Positions 1 to 8,431 of a DNA stretch of 44,921 nt are shown piece by piece. The DNA is taken from NCBI GenBank assembly GCA_016795325.1, contig JAEUHY010000054.1:1-44921 (forward strand). Reading direction: 5' to 3'. The position numbers and the translations under genes are program-made. The first letter of the stretch is position 1. Each line of letters opens with the position of its first letter. Origin of the DNA: Planctomycetota bacterium (GTDB taxonomy: Bacteria; Planctomycetota; UBA1135; GCA-002686595). Under the pieces are notes generated by a model. The model did no database searches, was not told the origin of the DNA, and saw nothing but the letters and a program-made list of their open reading frames with translations.

Positions 1-1575
1 CGTGCTCGCGTCGGCCGGGTCGCGTGACCAGTACTGCGCGAAGACTTCTTCGCCCACAGCGAGCTGCGGGTCGACGCCGCTCTGGATGCGCGCGTTGAGG
101 TCGTAGTGGAATGCACCCGAGCAGTCGTTCGTCGGCGCCGCTGTGCCGCCGGAGTTCTGCACCGCCGTGCGCTGCGTGGGCGCGACGACGCACATATGCC
201 CGCCTTGGAACGGCGTCTGGCGCGGCTTGAAGCCGTAGAACAGCAGGCCCGGCTTGTTGTTGAGCACGCTCGAGGCGCCCACGTCGAACACGGCCGGCGA
301 ACTCGCGCTGCACAGGCCGCTCCAGGCGATCGCCGGCGTGCAGCCGAGCGAGTTCGTCTCGCTCTGGCAGAACGTCTTCGGCGCGCGGACCACGCTGTAG
401 ACGTGCACGGCGCCGGAGTAGGCGCCGTTCGGCGCCGCGAACGGCGCGCCGATGACGACGTCGGCCAGTCCATCTCCGCTGACGTCGCCGAAGGAAAGCG
501 AGTCACCCCAGGCGATGCCCGCTGCCGGCGGCGGAACGCTGGCGAGGATGGAGCGATCGGAACCGCGGCGCACCTGGACCGCGCCGTCGGGGTTGGGCCA
601 GTAGTGGGCGACCACAAAGTCCTGCTGGCCGTCGCCGTCGAGATCGTCGGCGGCCGCCAGCGTCGCGCCCAGTTGGTCATCGAAGTCGGCGCCGTTCACG
701 GTGTCGACCACTGCGCCGTTCGTTCCATCGAACACGCGGAAGTAGCCGCGCGCGTCGACGCCGAAGCTCCCGTTGTCGCCCGCGCCGACGACGAGTTCGG
801 GCCTGCCGTCCCCGGTCAGGTCTGCGATCCCGGTCATGGACACGCCGAGCTGCTCGCCCAACGCGCCGAACGCAACCCAAAGCTGCGCGCCCGTCCCGCC
901 GGAGTACACGAGCACGCCGCCGTAGCTCTCGGGCGATCCGACCGCGTACTCGGCGCGGCCGTCGGCGTCGACGTCGCCCACGTACGCCAGCGCGTAACCG
1001 AAGTCGAAGAACTTCACGTGTTGGCGCACGAGCGCGCCGCTCGCGCCGTTGAACACCCACACGTTCCCGATGTTCGCATTGCCCACGAGCACGTCGCTCA
1101 CGCCGTCGCCCGTCACGTCGCCGTTCGCGGCCAACGCTGCGCCGAAACCCGGCGCGCCGGACCAACTGCGCAGCACGGCGCCGCTCGCGCCGGAGCGCAC
1201 GACCACGGAACCGTTCGGTCCACCCGACCTGCCCGTCCCTGCGACGACGACGTCCGCGTGTCCGTCGGCGTTCAGGTCGCCGCACGCCGCCAGCGACGTT
1301 CCGAAGAACTGTGACGCAGCGCTCCCCGACCACGTGCGGATGGTCTGGCGTGTTCTGCCCGAGATCACGAGCACCTGCCCGGCGTTGGGCGCGAAGGCGT
1401 CGCTGCCCGGTGCGCCGATGGCGAGGTCTCCGTAGCCGTCCGCATCGACGTCGCCGACGGCGCACACGCTCGCGCCCAAGCGATCGACGGTGGCGGCGCC
1501 GTTCACGACGTACAGCTCGACTTGAGCGAAGACGGGTGCGGAGACGAGTAGGACTGCGAATTGGCAGTTGCGCAT
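1..1575 (-). CDS. Exported FG-GAP/VCBS repeat protein with Cys-containing C-terminal domain (3' end outside window)
   Basis: The gene starts at the ATG at 1573-1575 and runs off the left edge, so about 525 residues are seen and the last few are missing. Residues 1-18 form a signal peptide (hydrophobic stretch ending PVFA, then Q). Residues ~19-390 are a series of FG-GAP/VCBS-like repeats with Asp-rich loops such as GDVDADGYGDLAIGAP and GDLNADGHADVVVAG, the type that folds as a calcium-binding beta-propeller. From about residue 402 (FCQSETNSLGC) it enters the C-terminal domain found on five other exported proteins here. Conserved pieces include GLLFYG, a Cys in GGHMCV, NDCSGAF, and FAQYWSRDP close to the edge. 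It is divergent from the gene at 2004. No enzyme motif is visible, so a surface or extracellular structural or adhesive role is inferred. Confidence 0.88.
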   Translation of the reverse strand, partial: MRNCQFAVLLVSAPVFAQVELYVVNGAATVDRLGASVCAVGDVDADGYGDLAIGAPGSDAFAPNAGQVLVISGRTRQTIRTWSGSAASQFFGTSLAACGDLNADGHADVVVAGTGRSGGPNGSVVVRSGASGAVLRSWSGAPGFGAALAANGDVTGDGVSDVLVGNANIGNVWVFNGASGALVRQHVKFFDFGYALAYVGDVDADGRAEYAVGSPESYGGVLVYSGGTGAQLWVAFGALGEQLGVSMTGIADLTGDGRPELVVGAGDNGSFGVDARGYFRVFDGTNGAVVDTVNGADFDDQLGATLAAADDLDGDGQQDFVVAHYWPNPDGAVQVRRGSDRSILASVPPPAAGIAWGDSLSFGDVSGDGLADVVIGAPFAAPNGAYSGAVHVYSVVRAPKTFCQSETNSLGCTPAIAWSGLCSASSPAVFDVGASSVLNNKPGLLFYGFKPRQTPFQGGHMCVVAPTQRTAVQNSGGTAAPTNDCSGAFHYDLNARIQSGVDPQLAVGEEVFAQYWSRDPADAST

Positions 1576-2003
1576 GACATCGAGCTCGATGGGTTGGAGA
1601 CGCGCCGAAGCGCCTGGGGCACGTTCGGATGCGCGTCGCGCGTTGCTGGGGACGGAAGGAGATGGTCGCACGGATTCGCGAGCTGCGCCGCAGTGCGGGC
1701 GCAACGCACGCAGAGCAACTTGCGCCGCTCACGTGCGCTCTCGACGGATCAAATTGCGAATTCAGGCCGGCGAAGACCGCGCGCCGCGGCTCGGTCCAGC
1801 TGTCTGGCTGCGTGCATCGATGCCGCTCAGGCCAAAAGCGGTTCAACACAAGCGCGAAGGCCGTGTCGCCTGCGTCGACTGGCCACGAGCGATTCGAGCG
1901 GACGCTTCTGCGCAGCGCCCTCGGTCTCCCAAGCGCGGACCACGCGCTCAGCCGATGTTCGTATCTGATCCCACAGCCTGACTCGCGCTACCCTCGCACC
2001 TCG
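1576..2003. other. 428-bp divergent intergenic region
   Basis: This lies between the divergent FG-GAP gene and the CxxCH protein gene. Open frames cross it, but their translations have no signal peptide, domain or family resemblance and look like chance frames of GC-rich DNA. A relatively AT-rich patch near 1750-1765 is the only place that resembles a promoter. I see no convincing hairpin, RNA gene or repeat. Confidence 0.5.
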
Positions 2004-3236
2004 ATGTTGCGCGCCCTTGGACTCGTGTTGCTGCTCGTCGTCGCGCCGCAGGCTGAACGTCGCCATGGCCCCGACTCGCCGGACCGTGGCTTGCCGCGCG
2101 AGCTCGTCGCGCTCGCGCCGTACCACGCGGACCCCGAGCACGTGCTCAACCGCATCTTTCGCTCGGCCTGGCTCGCCCGTCTCGCGCCTGCCGAAGTCGC
2201 GGCGGTGCTGCCGCGTGAGGGCGCGATCGAGTGGAGCGAAGGCTGGGTGCACCGCAAGCGCGCTGGAACAGCTTCGGACGAGCGCTGGTTCGGCGGCGAT
2301 GGACGCCAGTTGCCGCGCGAGCAGTTCGACGCGGCCGGTGAAGCGCAATTGCTCGCGGATCTCGGGGCGCTCGATGCGCAGGTGCTTGCGCCGCTGCGCG
2401 AGCGCGCCGATCTCGCGGTGCTCTTCCAACACGATCTGCTGCGTGTGGCGCTGCGCCTCGAGGACAGCGGCGCGAATCCGGCGCTGATCGCGGCCTTGCT
2501 TCGCGTGGCGCAGGCGGTCGCGCTGCCGGCGGCGGAGCTCGACAAGCTCAGCTCGACACTCGCGGGCGTCGACCTCGGCATCGAAGTTTCCGCGGCGCTA
2601 GCGCCTGCCGAGTCTTCGCCGTACCGCGAGATCTTGCGCCGCTCGACGCGCCTGTTCGACGCTGAGCACACGCTGCTGTGGTCGCGTGTGTGGTTGGCGC
2701 ATCCCGGCGGCGTCGAAGAACTCGCCAAGTTGCTTCCTGCAGCGCGCGGTGAGCTCGGAGCGCCGCACGTGCCGCTGGGCACACGCGCCGTGCTGCTCCA
2801 AGGCATCGTCGCGCTCGACGCGAGCGGGCGCGCGCGAGCCACGCCGCTGGTCGTCGACGTGCGCACGCAGACGCTCGTCAATCGCGCGCCGCTCGCCGCG
2901 GACAATCCGACCTTCACGCGCGACGGGATCGATTTCGAGGTGCGGCTGCTCGAGCGCGAAGGTGTGCGCTCGGGCGCGCCCACGCAGCGCTTCCGCCGTG
3001 TCGACGCCGACGACCAGGAGTTGTTCCGCGACTACGGCACGCTCAAGCACACGACCTACCGCGCGCAGTGCGCGTTGTGCCACCGCAACACCGACACGCC
3101 CGAGCCCGAACTCGGCGGCTTTCCGATCCTTCGTCCGCACGCGCGCGCCGAGTTCGCGCTCAGCGGCGACGAGCGGCTGCGGCTGGCCGAAGCGCAGGCC
3201 CAGCGCTTCTTCGATGCGCTCGTCGAGCGTCGCTGA
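2004..3236 (+). CDS. Exported protein with a C-terminal CxxCH (haem c-type) motif, function unknown
   Basis: This is a 410-residue protein. The ATG at 2004 was chosen over an in-frame ATG at 1629 because it places a signal peptide (MLRALGLVLLLVVAPQA) at the N-terminus. The body is a mostly helical, Ala/Leu/Arg-rich region (residues ~20-250), then a stretch of predicted strands. Near the C-terminus is CALCH (C356, C359, H360), a single c-type haem attachment motif, followed by RNTDTPEPELGG. The family is not recognised. Planctomycetes encode many exported proteins with one CxxCH near the C-terminus, and a periplasmic electron-transfer or redox role is a reasonable guess but unproven. It converges with the 2OG oxygenase gene, whose stop is only 12 bases away, with no obvious terminator between them. 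Confidence 0.8.
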   Translation: MLRALGLVLLLVVAPQAERRHGPDSPDRGLPRELVALAPYHADPEHVLNRIFRSAWLARLAPAEVAAVLPREGAIEWSEGWVHRKRAGTASDERWFGGDGRQLPREQFDAAGEAQLLADLGALDAQVLAPLRERADLAVLFQHDLLRVALRLEDSGANPALIAALLRVAQAVALPAAELDKLSSTLAGVDLGIEVSAALAPAESSPYREILRRSTRLFDAEHTLLWSRVWLAHPGGVEELAKLLPAARGELGAPHVPLGTRAVLLQGIVALDASGRARATPLVVDVRTQTLVNRAPLAADNPTFTRDGIDFEVRLLEREGVRSGAPTQRFRRVDADDQELFRDYGTLKHTTYRAQCALCHRNTDTPEPELGGFPILRPHARAEFALSGDERLRLAEAQAQRFFDALVERR

Positions 3237-3248
3237 CGAGCTTTGCCC

Positions 3249-3935
3249 TCACGCTGCGGGCGCCCGCTGGAACAGGATCCAGCCCGTGAGGATGTACTTG
3301 TCGCCCGAACGCGGCGTGAGACCGCGGTGCGTGTGCGTGAAGTACGCCGGCCAGATGAGCAGCGTGCCGCGCACCGGCTTCACTCGCAGCTCCTGGTAGT
3401 AGAACTCGGTCTCGCCGCCATCCTCGACGTCGTTCAGGTAGGCCATGAACGGCAGCACGCGGTGCAGCTTCTCGCCGCTGGGGTCGCTGGGGGAGACCTC
3501 GGTGTGCCACGCGAAGTAGCCGCCCTCGCCGCGCACGTACTTTTGCAGGTTGATCTCGCCGCAGCGGAAGAAGCTGCGCGCGAGCTCGCGCACTTGTCCG
3601 TCCGGCAACTCGCCGAAGCTGTCGACGTCGAGCCGCTCGCTGGCGCCGGTCTGCGGGTCGTGGAGCGTCAGGGCGGTGCTCGCCAGCAGCACGTTGGGGT
3701 GCGAGCGCAGGTATTCGAGCAGGCCGTCGAAGATCAACTCGCCGATCTGCGGCAGCAAGTCGGCGAACTCGGGATGCTGCGTGATGGTTAGGTCGACGCT
3801 GTGCTTCACGCTCGTGTCGACCGTTTCGCCGGCGCGGCCCGGAGCGGCGGCCGGATGGCGCTCAAAGCGTGCGATGAGCTCTTGGCACAGCTGCGGGTCG
3901 AAGGCTTGTTCGTAGCTCTCGATGAAGTTGGTCAT
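3249..3935 (-). CDS. 2-oxoglutarate/Fe(II)-dependent oxygenase, prolyl 4-hydroxylase-like
   Basis: This is a 228-residue soluble protein without a signal peptide. The double-stranded beta-helix signature is visible. The facial triad would be H144 and E146 (in WHTEV) with a distal His at 201 or 203 in THTHRG, and K213 (in GDKYILTGW) is the likely 2-oxoglutarate ligand. The segment VLPFMAYLNDVEDGGETEF is typical of the P4H/PiuC-type 2OG-FeII_Oxy family. HxE in place of the more common HxD occurs in some members. Enzymes of this family hydroxylate proteins or small molecules using O2 and 2-oxoglutarate; the substrate cannot be read from the sequence. It is divergent from the metallophosphoesterase at 4071, with 135 bases between the starts. 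Confidence 0.9.
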   Translation of the reverse strand: MTNFIESYEQAFDPQLCQELIARFERHPAAAPGRAGETVDTSVKHSVDLTITQHPEFADLLPQIGELIFDGLLEYLRSHPNVLLASTALTLHDPQTGASERLDVDSFGELPDGQVRELARSFFRCGEINLQKYVRGEGGYFAWHTEVSPSDPSGEKLHRVLPFMAYLNDVEDGGETEFYYQELRVKPVRGTLLIWPAYFTHTHRGLTPRSGDKYILTGWILFQRAPAA

Positions 3936-4070
3936 GTCGCGTCGAGCCTCGGAGGGCGGCTCAGCATCCGTTCGGCTTGTGCAGTTCCGATCAAGAGCTC
4001 CGCGCAGGTGCGCAGCGCTTTGCCGGGCGCTTCATCGACGCCTTGCGGAACCGCCGCAGCCTCGCGCCGC

Positions 4071-6101
4071 ATGAAGCCTTCCACGCATGTCTCCAACCTC
4101 ATCGTCCTCGCGGCGCTGGCCCTCGCGCCGGCCGCTCGCGCCCAGTCCTTCACCGTGATCGGCCTGCCCGACACGCAGAACTACAGCGAGTTCTTCCCGG
4201 CCATCTTCGCGCAGCAGACCCAGTGGGTCGTCGACCAACGCGCTGCGCTCGACATCCGCTATGTCGCGCATTACGGCGACGTCGTGAACCACGGGGACCG
4301 CATCGACGAGTGGACCAACGCCGACGTCGCGATGAGCACGCTGGACCTCGCGAACCTGCCCTACGGCGTCACCGCGGGCAACCACGACATCACGCCGTCA
4401 GGAAGCGCTGGAACTAGCTACATCCCGCAATTTTTCAGCAGCTATTTCGGACCGCAGCGGTTCGTCGGCCGCGATTGGTACCGCGGCGCTTCGCCCAGCG
4501 GCATGAGCAGCTGGCAGACCTTCGAAGCCGGCGGCGTGACCTTCATCGGCATGCACATCGAGTGCGACGGCGCGCTGCGCGAGCTCGAGTGGGCGCAGGG
4601 CGTGCTCGACGCCAACCGCGACAAACCGGTGCTGCTCACGACGCACCGCTACCTGCAGGACGCCGAGGACTACACCGGCGGCGTGCCGCTCGTCGCCTCG
4701 GGCCGTTACCCCGACATCTGGTACTCCTTCGAGGGCGTCTACGCACCGGATGGCGTTCGCAGCGACGAGTACTTCGACTGGTTCATTCGCCGCAATCCCA
4801 ACATCTTCATGGTCATGTGCGGGCACTTCCACGAGGAGTACCGCCAGACGAGCCAGAACGTGCGCGGCAAGACCGTGCACGAGGTGCTCGCCGACTACCA
4901 GGATGATCCCAACGGCGGAGACGGCTGGCTGCGCATCTACCGCTTCGATCTGGGCGCGAACCGCATCGAGGTCGACTCCTACTCGCCGTATCTGCAGCAG
5001 TTCCGTACGGCCGCGGAGAGCGACTTCGCGCTGAACGTGCAGTTCTCCGATTACCTCGAGACTCGCCCGACGCTCGTGCTGCAGCAGGGCGTCAACGGCT
5101 ACGCCGGAACGCAGGACACGTGGATCAACCAGGCTTCGCCGAACACGAGCTACGGTCAGGATGGCATGCGCGTGTCGGACGACGACACGCTGAACTCGTT
5201 CTTCTCCGACAGTCGCGGTCAGGCGCTGATCCGCTTCGACAACTTGGTCGGCAACGCGTGCAGTGGACAGATTCCCTCGGGCGCGACGGTGGTGAGCGCG
5301 ACGCTTTCGATCCAGATCGCCGATGACATCGACACGCCGCTGTTCAATCCCGACTACTTCGTGCACCGCGTGCTCGTCCCCTGGAGCGAGAATTCCACTT
5401 GGAATTCGCTCGGATCCGGCCTGTCGGGCGGTGAACTCAGCCCGCTGCTGGCGACGTTCTCCGGCGACAACAGCCCCGACGCCGACGGACTGCGGCGCAT
5501 CGACGTCACCGCTGCGGTGCAGGCCTGGGCGAGCGGCGCGCCGAACTACGGCTTCGCGATCCTGCCCGAGCTCATCTCGGGCAACGACGACGGCATCGAG
5601 ATCCTGACCAGCGAGTCGGGCAACGTGCTGCTGCGCCCGCGGCTGGAGGTCGTCTACCAGAGTTCCACCTTCACGTACTGCACGGCGGGCACGACCACGA
5701 GCGGCTGCGTGCCGAACATCGCGGCGCAGGGCGTTCCGAGCGTCGCCGCGTCGAGCGGCTTCACGATCCGCGCCGAGCAGCTCGAGGGCCAGCGTGCGGG
5801 CCTGATCTTCTACGGACTCAGCGGCGCCAACGCGCAGGCCTGGCAGCCGGGCAGTTCGAGCTTCCTGTGCGTGAAGGGACCGCTGCAGCGCACCATCGCG
5901 ACGAACTCCGGCGGAGCTTCGGGCGCCTGCGACGGCGCCATCGAACTCGACTGGCTCGCCTACTTGGCCGCGGCGCCGCTCGCGCTCGGCGAGCCCTTCA
6001 GCGCGAACACGGTGGTCAATGCGCAGTGCTGGTTCCGCGACCCCAGCGCGCCCGGCACGACCAACCTCTCGAACGCGCTGCAGTTCACGACCTGCCCCTG
6101 A
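4071..6101 (+). CDS. Exported calcineurin-like metallophosphoesterase with DNRLRE and Cys-containing C-terminal domains
   Basis: This is a 676-residue protein. The ATG at 4071 gives a signal peptide (MKPSTHVSNLIVLAALALAPAARA, cleavage before Q). Residues 27-~330 are a metallophosphoesterase fold with the metal motifs D34-T-Q36, GDVVNHGD (D70), GNHD (N104, H105), a His in TTHRY, and CGHFHEE (H252, H254). The first motif is DxQ rather than the canonical DxH. Residues ~345-530 match the DNRLRE beta-sandwich domain (LQQGVNGYAGTQDTWI, then ALIRFD). Residues 536-676 are the C-terminal domain shared with other exported proteins here (YCTAGTTTSGC, FLCVKGP, CWFRDPSAPGTTNLSNA). It probably acts outside the cytoplasm on a phosphoester such as a nucleotide or phospholipid; the substrate is unknown. 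A VOC-family gene follows 74 bases downstream. Confidence 0.92.
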   Translation: MKPSTHVSNLIVLAALALAPAARAQSFTVIGLPDTQNYSEFFPAIFAQQTQWVVDQRAALDIRYVAHYGDVVNHGDRIDEWTNADVAMSTLDLANLPYGVTAGNHDITPSGSAGTSYIPQFFSSYFGPQRFVGRDWYRGASPSGMSSWQTFEAGGVTFIGMHIECDGALRELEWAQGVLDANRDKPVLLTTHRYLQDAEDYTGGVPLVASGRYPDIWYSFEGVYAPDGVRSDEYFDWFIRRNPNIFMVMCGHFHEEYRQTSQNVRGKTVHEVLADYQDDPNGGDGWLRIYRFDLGANRIEVDSYSPYLQQFRTAAESDFALNVQFSDYLETRPTLVLQQGVNGYAGTQDTWINQASPNTSYGQDGMRVSDDDTLNSFFSDSRGQALIRFDNLVGNACSGQIPSGATVVSATLSIQIADDIDTPLFNPDYFVHRVLVPWSENSTWNSLGSGLSGGELSPLLATFSGDNSPDADGLRRIDVTAAVQAWASGAPNYGFAILPELISGNDDGIEILTSESGNVLLRPRLEVVYQSSTFTYCTAGTTTSGCVPNIAAQGVPSVAASSGFTIRAEQLEGQRAGLIFYGLSGANAQAWQPGSSSFLCVKGPLQRTIATNSGGASGACDGAIELDWLAYLAAAPLALGEPFSANTVVNAQCWFRDPSAPGTTNLSNALQFTTCP

Positions 6102-6174
6102 GCGAGTTGCATTCCGAGCGCGTGCGGTGCTCCGTCGCGCGCGCTCGGCGCGAGTCCGCGTCAGACTGGGGCGC

Positions 6175-6606
6175 ATGCCGCGCTGTGACCACGTCGTGTT
6201 TCGCGTCGCCGACCTCGAGCGCTCCGTGCCCTTCTACGAACGGCTGCTCCCGGCTCGGCTCGTGAGCCGCGTGCAACGCGCGGATCGCTGGCGCAGCGAG
6301 ATCGCGACGCTCGAGCCGCTCGGCCAGAGCGACTTTCGCATCGTGCTGATCCAGCCGCATCGCGTGAGCTGGTTGCTGCGCCTGTTCCACGCGCTCGTAC
6401 CGCGCCAGACTCGCAGCCACGAGCACACCGGGTTCGCCTGCGCTTCCCGCGAGGAACTTGGGCTGCGCATCGAGCTCGCGCGCGAGCTCGGCGCGGTGGT
6501 GACCAACCCGCCGACGCAGGTCGAGGGGCGCGACGCGTGGGTGTGCGAGGTGCTCGACCCCGACCGCAACGCGCTCGAATGGACCTTCGGACGCCTGCAC
6601 GACTGA
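6175..6606 (+). CDS. VOC superfamily (glyoxalase/dioxygenase-like) protein
   Basis: This is a 143-residue single VOC module. The opening CDHVVFRVADLERSVPFYERLL is the classic first beta-alpha unit with a metal-ligand-type His. Later HTGFAC supplies a second His and DPDRNALEWTF the usual terminal Glu, so a metal site is plausible. The start ATG at 6175 puts the VOC fold at residue 4. Members include glyoxalase I, fosfomycin-resistance enzymes and ring-cleaving dioxygenases; nothing here fixes the substrate. It lies between the phosphoesterase and the asparaginase-like gene on the same strand, 55 bases before the latter, and could be co-transcribed with it. Confidence 0.85.
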   Translation: MPRCDHVVFRVADLERSVPFYERLLPARLVSRVQRADRWRSEIATLEPLGQSDFRIVLIQPHRVSWLLRLFHALVPRQTRSHEHTGFACASREELGLRIELARELGAVVTNPPTQVEGRDAWVCEVLDPDRNALEWTFGRLHD

Positions 6607-6661
6607 AATTTGAGGCCGCTGCCCGGTGGCGTCGACTGCGCGCCCGCGCGAACATGGGGCG

Positions 6662-7159
6662 ATGAACGCGGCGTCGGTGCGCATCCTGGTCACGGGCGGA
6701 ACCTTCGACAAGAACTACGACGAGCTCGAGGGGCAGCTGCGCTTCCGCTCGACGCACGTGCCCGAAATGCTCGAGCTGGGGCGCAGCCGCATCGCGGTCG
6801 AGGTCGAGACGCTGATGCTGATCGACAGCCTCGAGATGACCGACGCGCACCGCGCGCGGGTCGTCGAGCGCTGCCGTGCGGCGCCCGAGGCGCGCATCGT
6901 CGTCACGCACGGCACCGACACCATGGAGCTCACGGCGCGCGCCCTGCACGCCGCCGCGTTGCCCAAGACGATCGTGCTCACCGGCGCGATGGTGCCGTAC
7001 ACCTTCGGCAGCTCGGATGGACTGTTCAACCTCGGCAGCGCGCTGGCCTTCGCGCAGTCCTTGCCCGCCGGCGTGTTCGTCGCGATGAACGGCCGCTGCC
7101 TGAGCGGCGCGCGCGTGCGCAAGGACCGCTCGAACGGCGTGTTCATCGAGTGCGATTGA
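6662..7159 (+). CDS. Single-domain asparaginase-like protein
   Basis: This is a 165-residue protein. The N-terminal asparaginase/glutaminase signature is intact. TGGTFDK (residues 11-17) carries the first catalytic Thr. HGTDTMELTA carries the second Thr-Asp pair. PKTIVLTGAMVPY supplies the active-site Lys. The usual bacterial enzyme is about 320-350 residues; here the protein ends after the large N-terminal domain, with no C-terminal domain coded downstream. Short stand-alone versions exist in other bacteria, so this is probably a real subfamily and not a truncation. Amidohydrolase activity is plausible but not assured, because active sites in the long enzymes use residues from a neighbouring C-terminal domain. 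A GTG at 6626 in the same frame is an alternative start. Confidence 0.85.
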   Translation: MNAASVRILVTGGTFDKNYDELEGQLRFRSTHVPEMLELGRSRIAVEVETLMLIDSLEMTDAHRARVVERCRAAPEARIVVTHGTDTMELTARALHAAALPKTIVLTGAMVPYTFGSSDGLFNLGSALAFAQSLPAGVFVAMNGRCLSGARVRKDRSNGVFIECD

Positions 7160-7231
7160 AGCCGGCGCAGCGCAAATTCCTCGACGACGGCTCCTCTGGC
7201 GCGCTCAACACGCGCGGCTACGGTCCCACCC

Positions 7232-7756
7232 ATGCGCGACGCTGAATCCGCGGCGGATCCCGAACACGAACTCGCGAGCTACTTCGCGAAGTACAAGCCC
7301 GCGCTGGCCGAGCTCGGAAGGGAGCTGCGCGCCAAGTTGCGCAAACGCTTGCCCGGCCTGAACGAGATCGTCTACGTCTACGAGAACCAAGGTTCGCTTG
7401 TGATCTCGTACTCGCCGACGGACAAGGGCTACGAAGCCTTGTGTTCGCTCGCGCTGGCGCCGAGCGGCGCGAAGCTGTGCTTTGCGCAGGGCCCGGCGCT
7501 GGCGAAGCTCGATCCGCACAAGTTGCTGAAGGGGAGCGGCAAGCTCGTGCGGCACGTCGAGCTGCAGGCGGCGGCCGATTTCGATTCCGCCGAGCTCCAA
7601 GCTCTGTTCGCCGCCGCGCTGAAGCTCGCGAACGTGCGCCTCGCTTCCGAGGCGAAGGGCGCACTGATCCTCAAGGCCGAGTCGCAGCGCCGGCGCGCGA
7701 AGGCGGCGAAGCGTCCGGTCGCCGCCAAGCCGACTCCGAAGAAGCCTCGACGCTGA
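7232..7756 (+). CDS. DUF1801/YdhG-like small protein with basic tail
   Basis: This is a 174-residue soluble protein starting at ATG 7232. The pattern of an N-terminal helical segment (ELRAKLRKRLPGLNEIVY), a beta core (GSLVISYSPTDKGYEAL, KLCFAQG), and a Lys/Arg-containing DPHKLLKGSGK turn followed by a C-terminal helix resembles the DUF1801 (YdhG-like) family, whose biochemical role is uncertain. The last ~25 residues are very rich in Lys, Arg, Ala and Pro, which suggests nucleic-acid contact or disorder. It lies 72 bases after the asparaginase-like gene and before the opposite-strand tRNA-Leu. Confidence 0.7.
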   Translation: MRDAESAADPEHELASYFAKYKPALAELGRELRAKLRKRLPGLNEIVYVYENQGSLVISYSPTDKGYEALCSLALAPSGAKLCFAQGPALAKLDPHKLLKGSGKLVRHVELQAAADFDSAELQALFAAALKLANVRLASEAKGALILKAESQRRRAKAAKRPVAAKPTPKKPRR

Positions 7757-7810
7757 CGTTCGGCTCACGCTGGCAGCGCGCTAGCGCGCTCGAAGCCTTC
7801 TCCCGAACGG
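7757..7810. terminator. Palindromic hairpin between DUF1801-like gene and tRNA-Leu
   Basis: Immediately after the stop codon, CGTTCGG (7757-7763) can pair with CCGAACG (7803-7809). They enclose a perfect 16-base palindrome AGCGCGCTAGCGCGCT (7775-7790). There is no T-run, so factor-independent termination is uncertain. The position between convergent transcription units fits a bidirectional terminator. Confidence 0.35.
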
Positions 7811-7826
7811 CGCGGGCCGTCCAGGT

Positions 7827-7911
7827 TGGTGCGGAAGACGGGAGTCGAACCCGTACGCCTTGCGGCGCAAGATCCTAAGTCTTGTGCGTCTGCCAATTCC
7901 GCCACTTCCGC
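7827..7911 (-). tRNA. tRNA-Leu, anticodon UAG
   Basis: Read on the minus strand, this is a complete class II tRNA. A seven-pair acceptor stem GCGGAAG/CTTCCGC carries discriminator A. The anticodon stem CAAGA/TCTTG holds loop CTTAGGA with anticodon TAG. There is a long variable arm and a standard T arm (GGTTCGACTCC). The 3' CCA is encoded (7829-7827). It decodes CUA/CUG-type leucine codons. Confidence 0.96.
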
Positions 7912-7961
7912 AGTGGGGGCGGCGAGGATACCGCAAGGCGACGCGGCGCCGACGCGCTGGT

Positions 7962-8396
7962 TCAGGCGAGCACTTCGACAGCGGCCGCGCGCCGTTCCGC
8001 GTCGGCTTGGGCGTTGATCGCCGCGAGGCCGTTCTCGTACTCGGCGAGCTGCTCAGCGCTGAACGCGCGACGGTCGAAGCCGTGCGCCTTCCGAAAGGCC
8101 TTGAGGAAGTGGTTGCGTTCGCGGTCGAGCGCGTCCTGGCGCTCGATCCAGGCCGCCATCACGCGGCGCAGCGTCGCGACGCGGCCGCCATCGAGGCCGC
8201 CGGGCCAGAGCTGCTGCGCGAGCTCGAGCGCACGCGGCGTGAGGTCGAGCTCGATCGCCGCCTCGGCGCCCAGGCCGCACTGGCGTTGTTTGTCGTTCGC
8301 CAGTTGCGCCAGGGCCGTGCCCGCCGCCTGCACAGCGCGCGAGCGGAACACGGCCTCCTGCAGGAAAGCCTCGGCCAATTCCAGCGAGTCGTTCAT
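7962..8396 (-). CDS. Small hypothetical helical protein
   Basis: This is a 144-residue protein. The start at the ATG at 8394-8396 gives MNDSLELAEAFLQEAV. The sequence is Ala/Glu/Arg-rich and predicted almost entirely helical, with two cysteines but no recognised motif. The family is not recognised. It lies 35 bases downstream of the bacilliredoxin gene on the same strand and is probably co-transcribed with it. The next downstream feature is the tRNA-Leu gene, also on the minus strand. Confidence 0.7.
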   Translation of the reverse strand: MNDSLELAEAFLQEAVFRSRAVQAAGTALAQLANDKQRQCGLGAEAAIELDLTPRALELAQQLWPGGLDGGRVATLRRVMAAWIERQDALDRERNHFLKAFRKAHGFDRRAFSAEQLAEYENGLAAINAQADAERRAAAVEVLA

Positions 8397-8431
8397 GACG
8401 CAAACGCGTCGGGGCGCGCGAACGGCGTGCG

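Noticed and set aside
1629..2003. N-terminal extension of the CxxCH protein from ATG 1629
   Set aside because: It would bury the signal peptide at residue 126 and has no recognisable sequence; the ATG at 2004 gives a normal exported protein.
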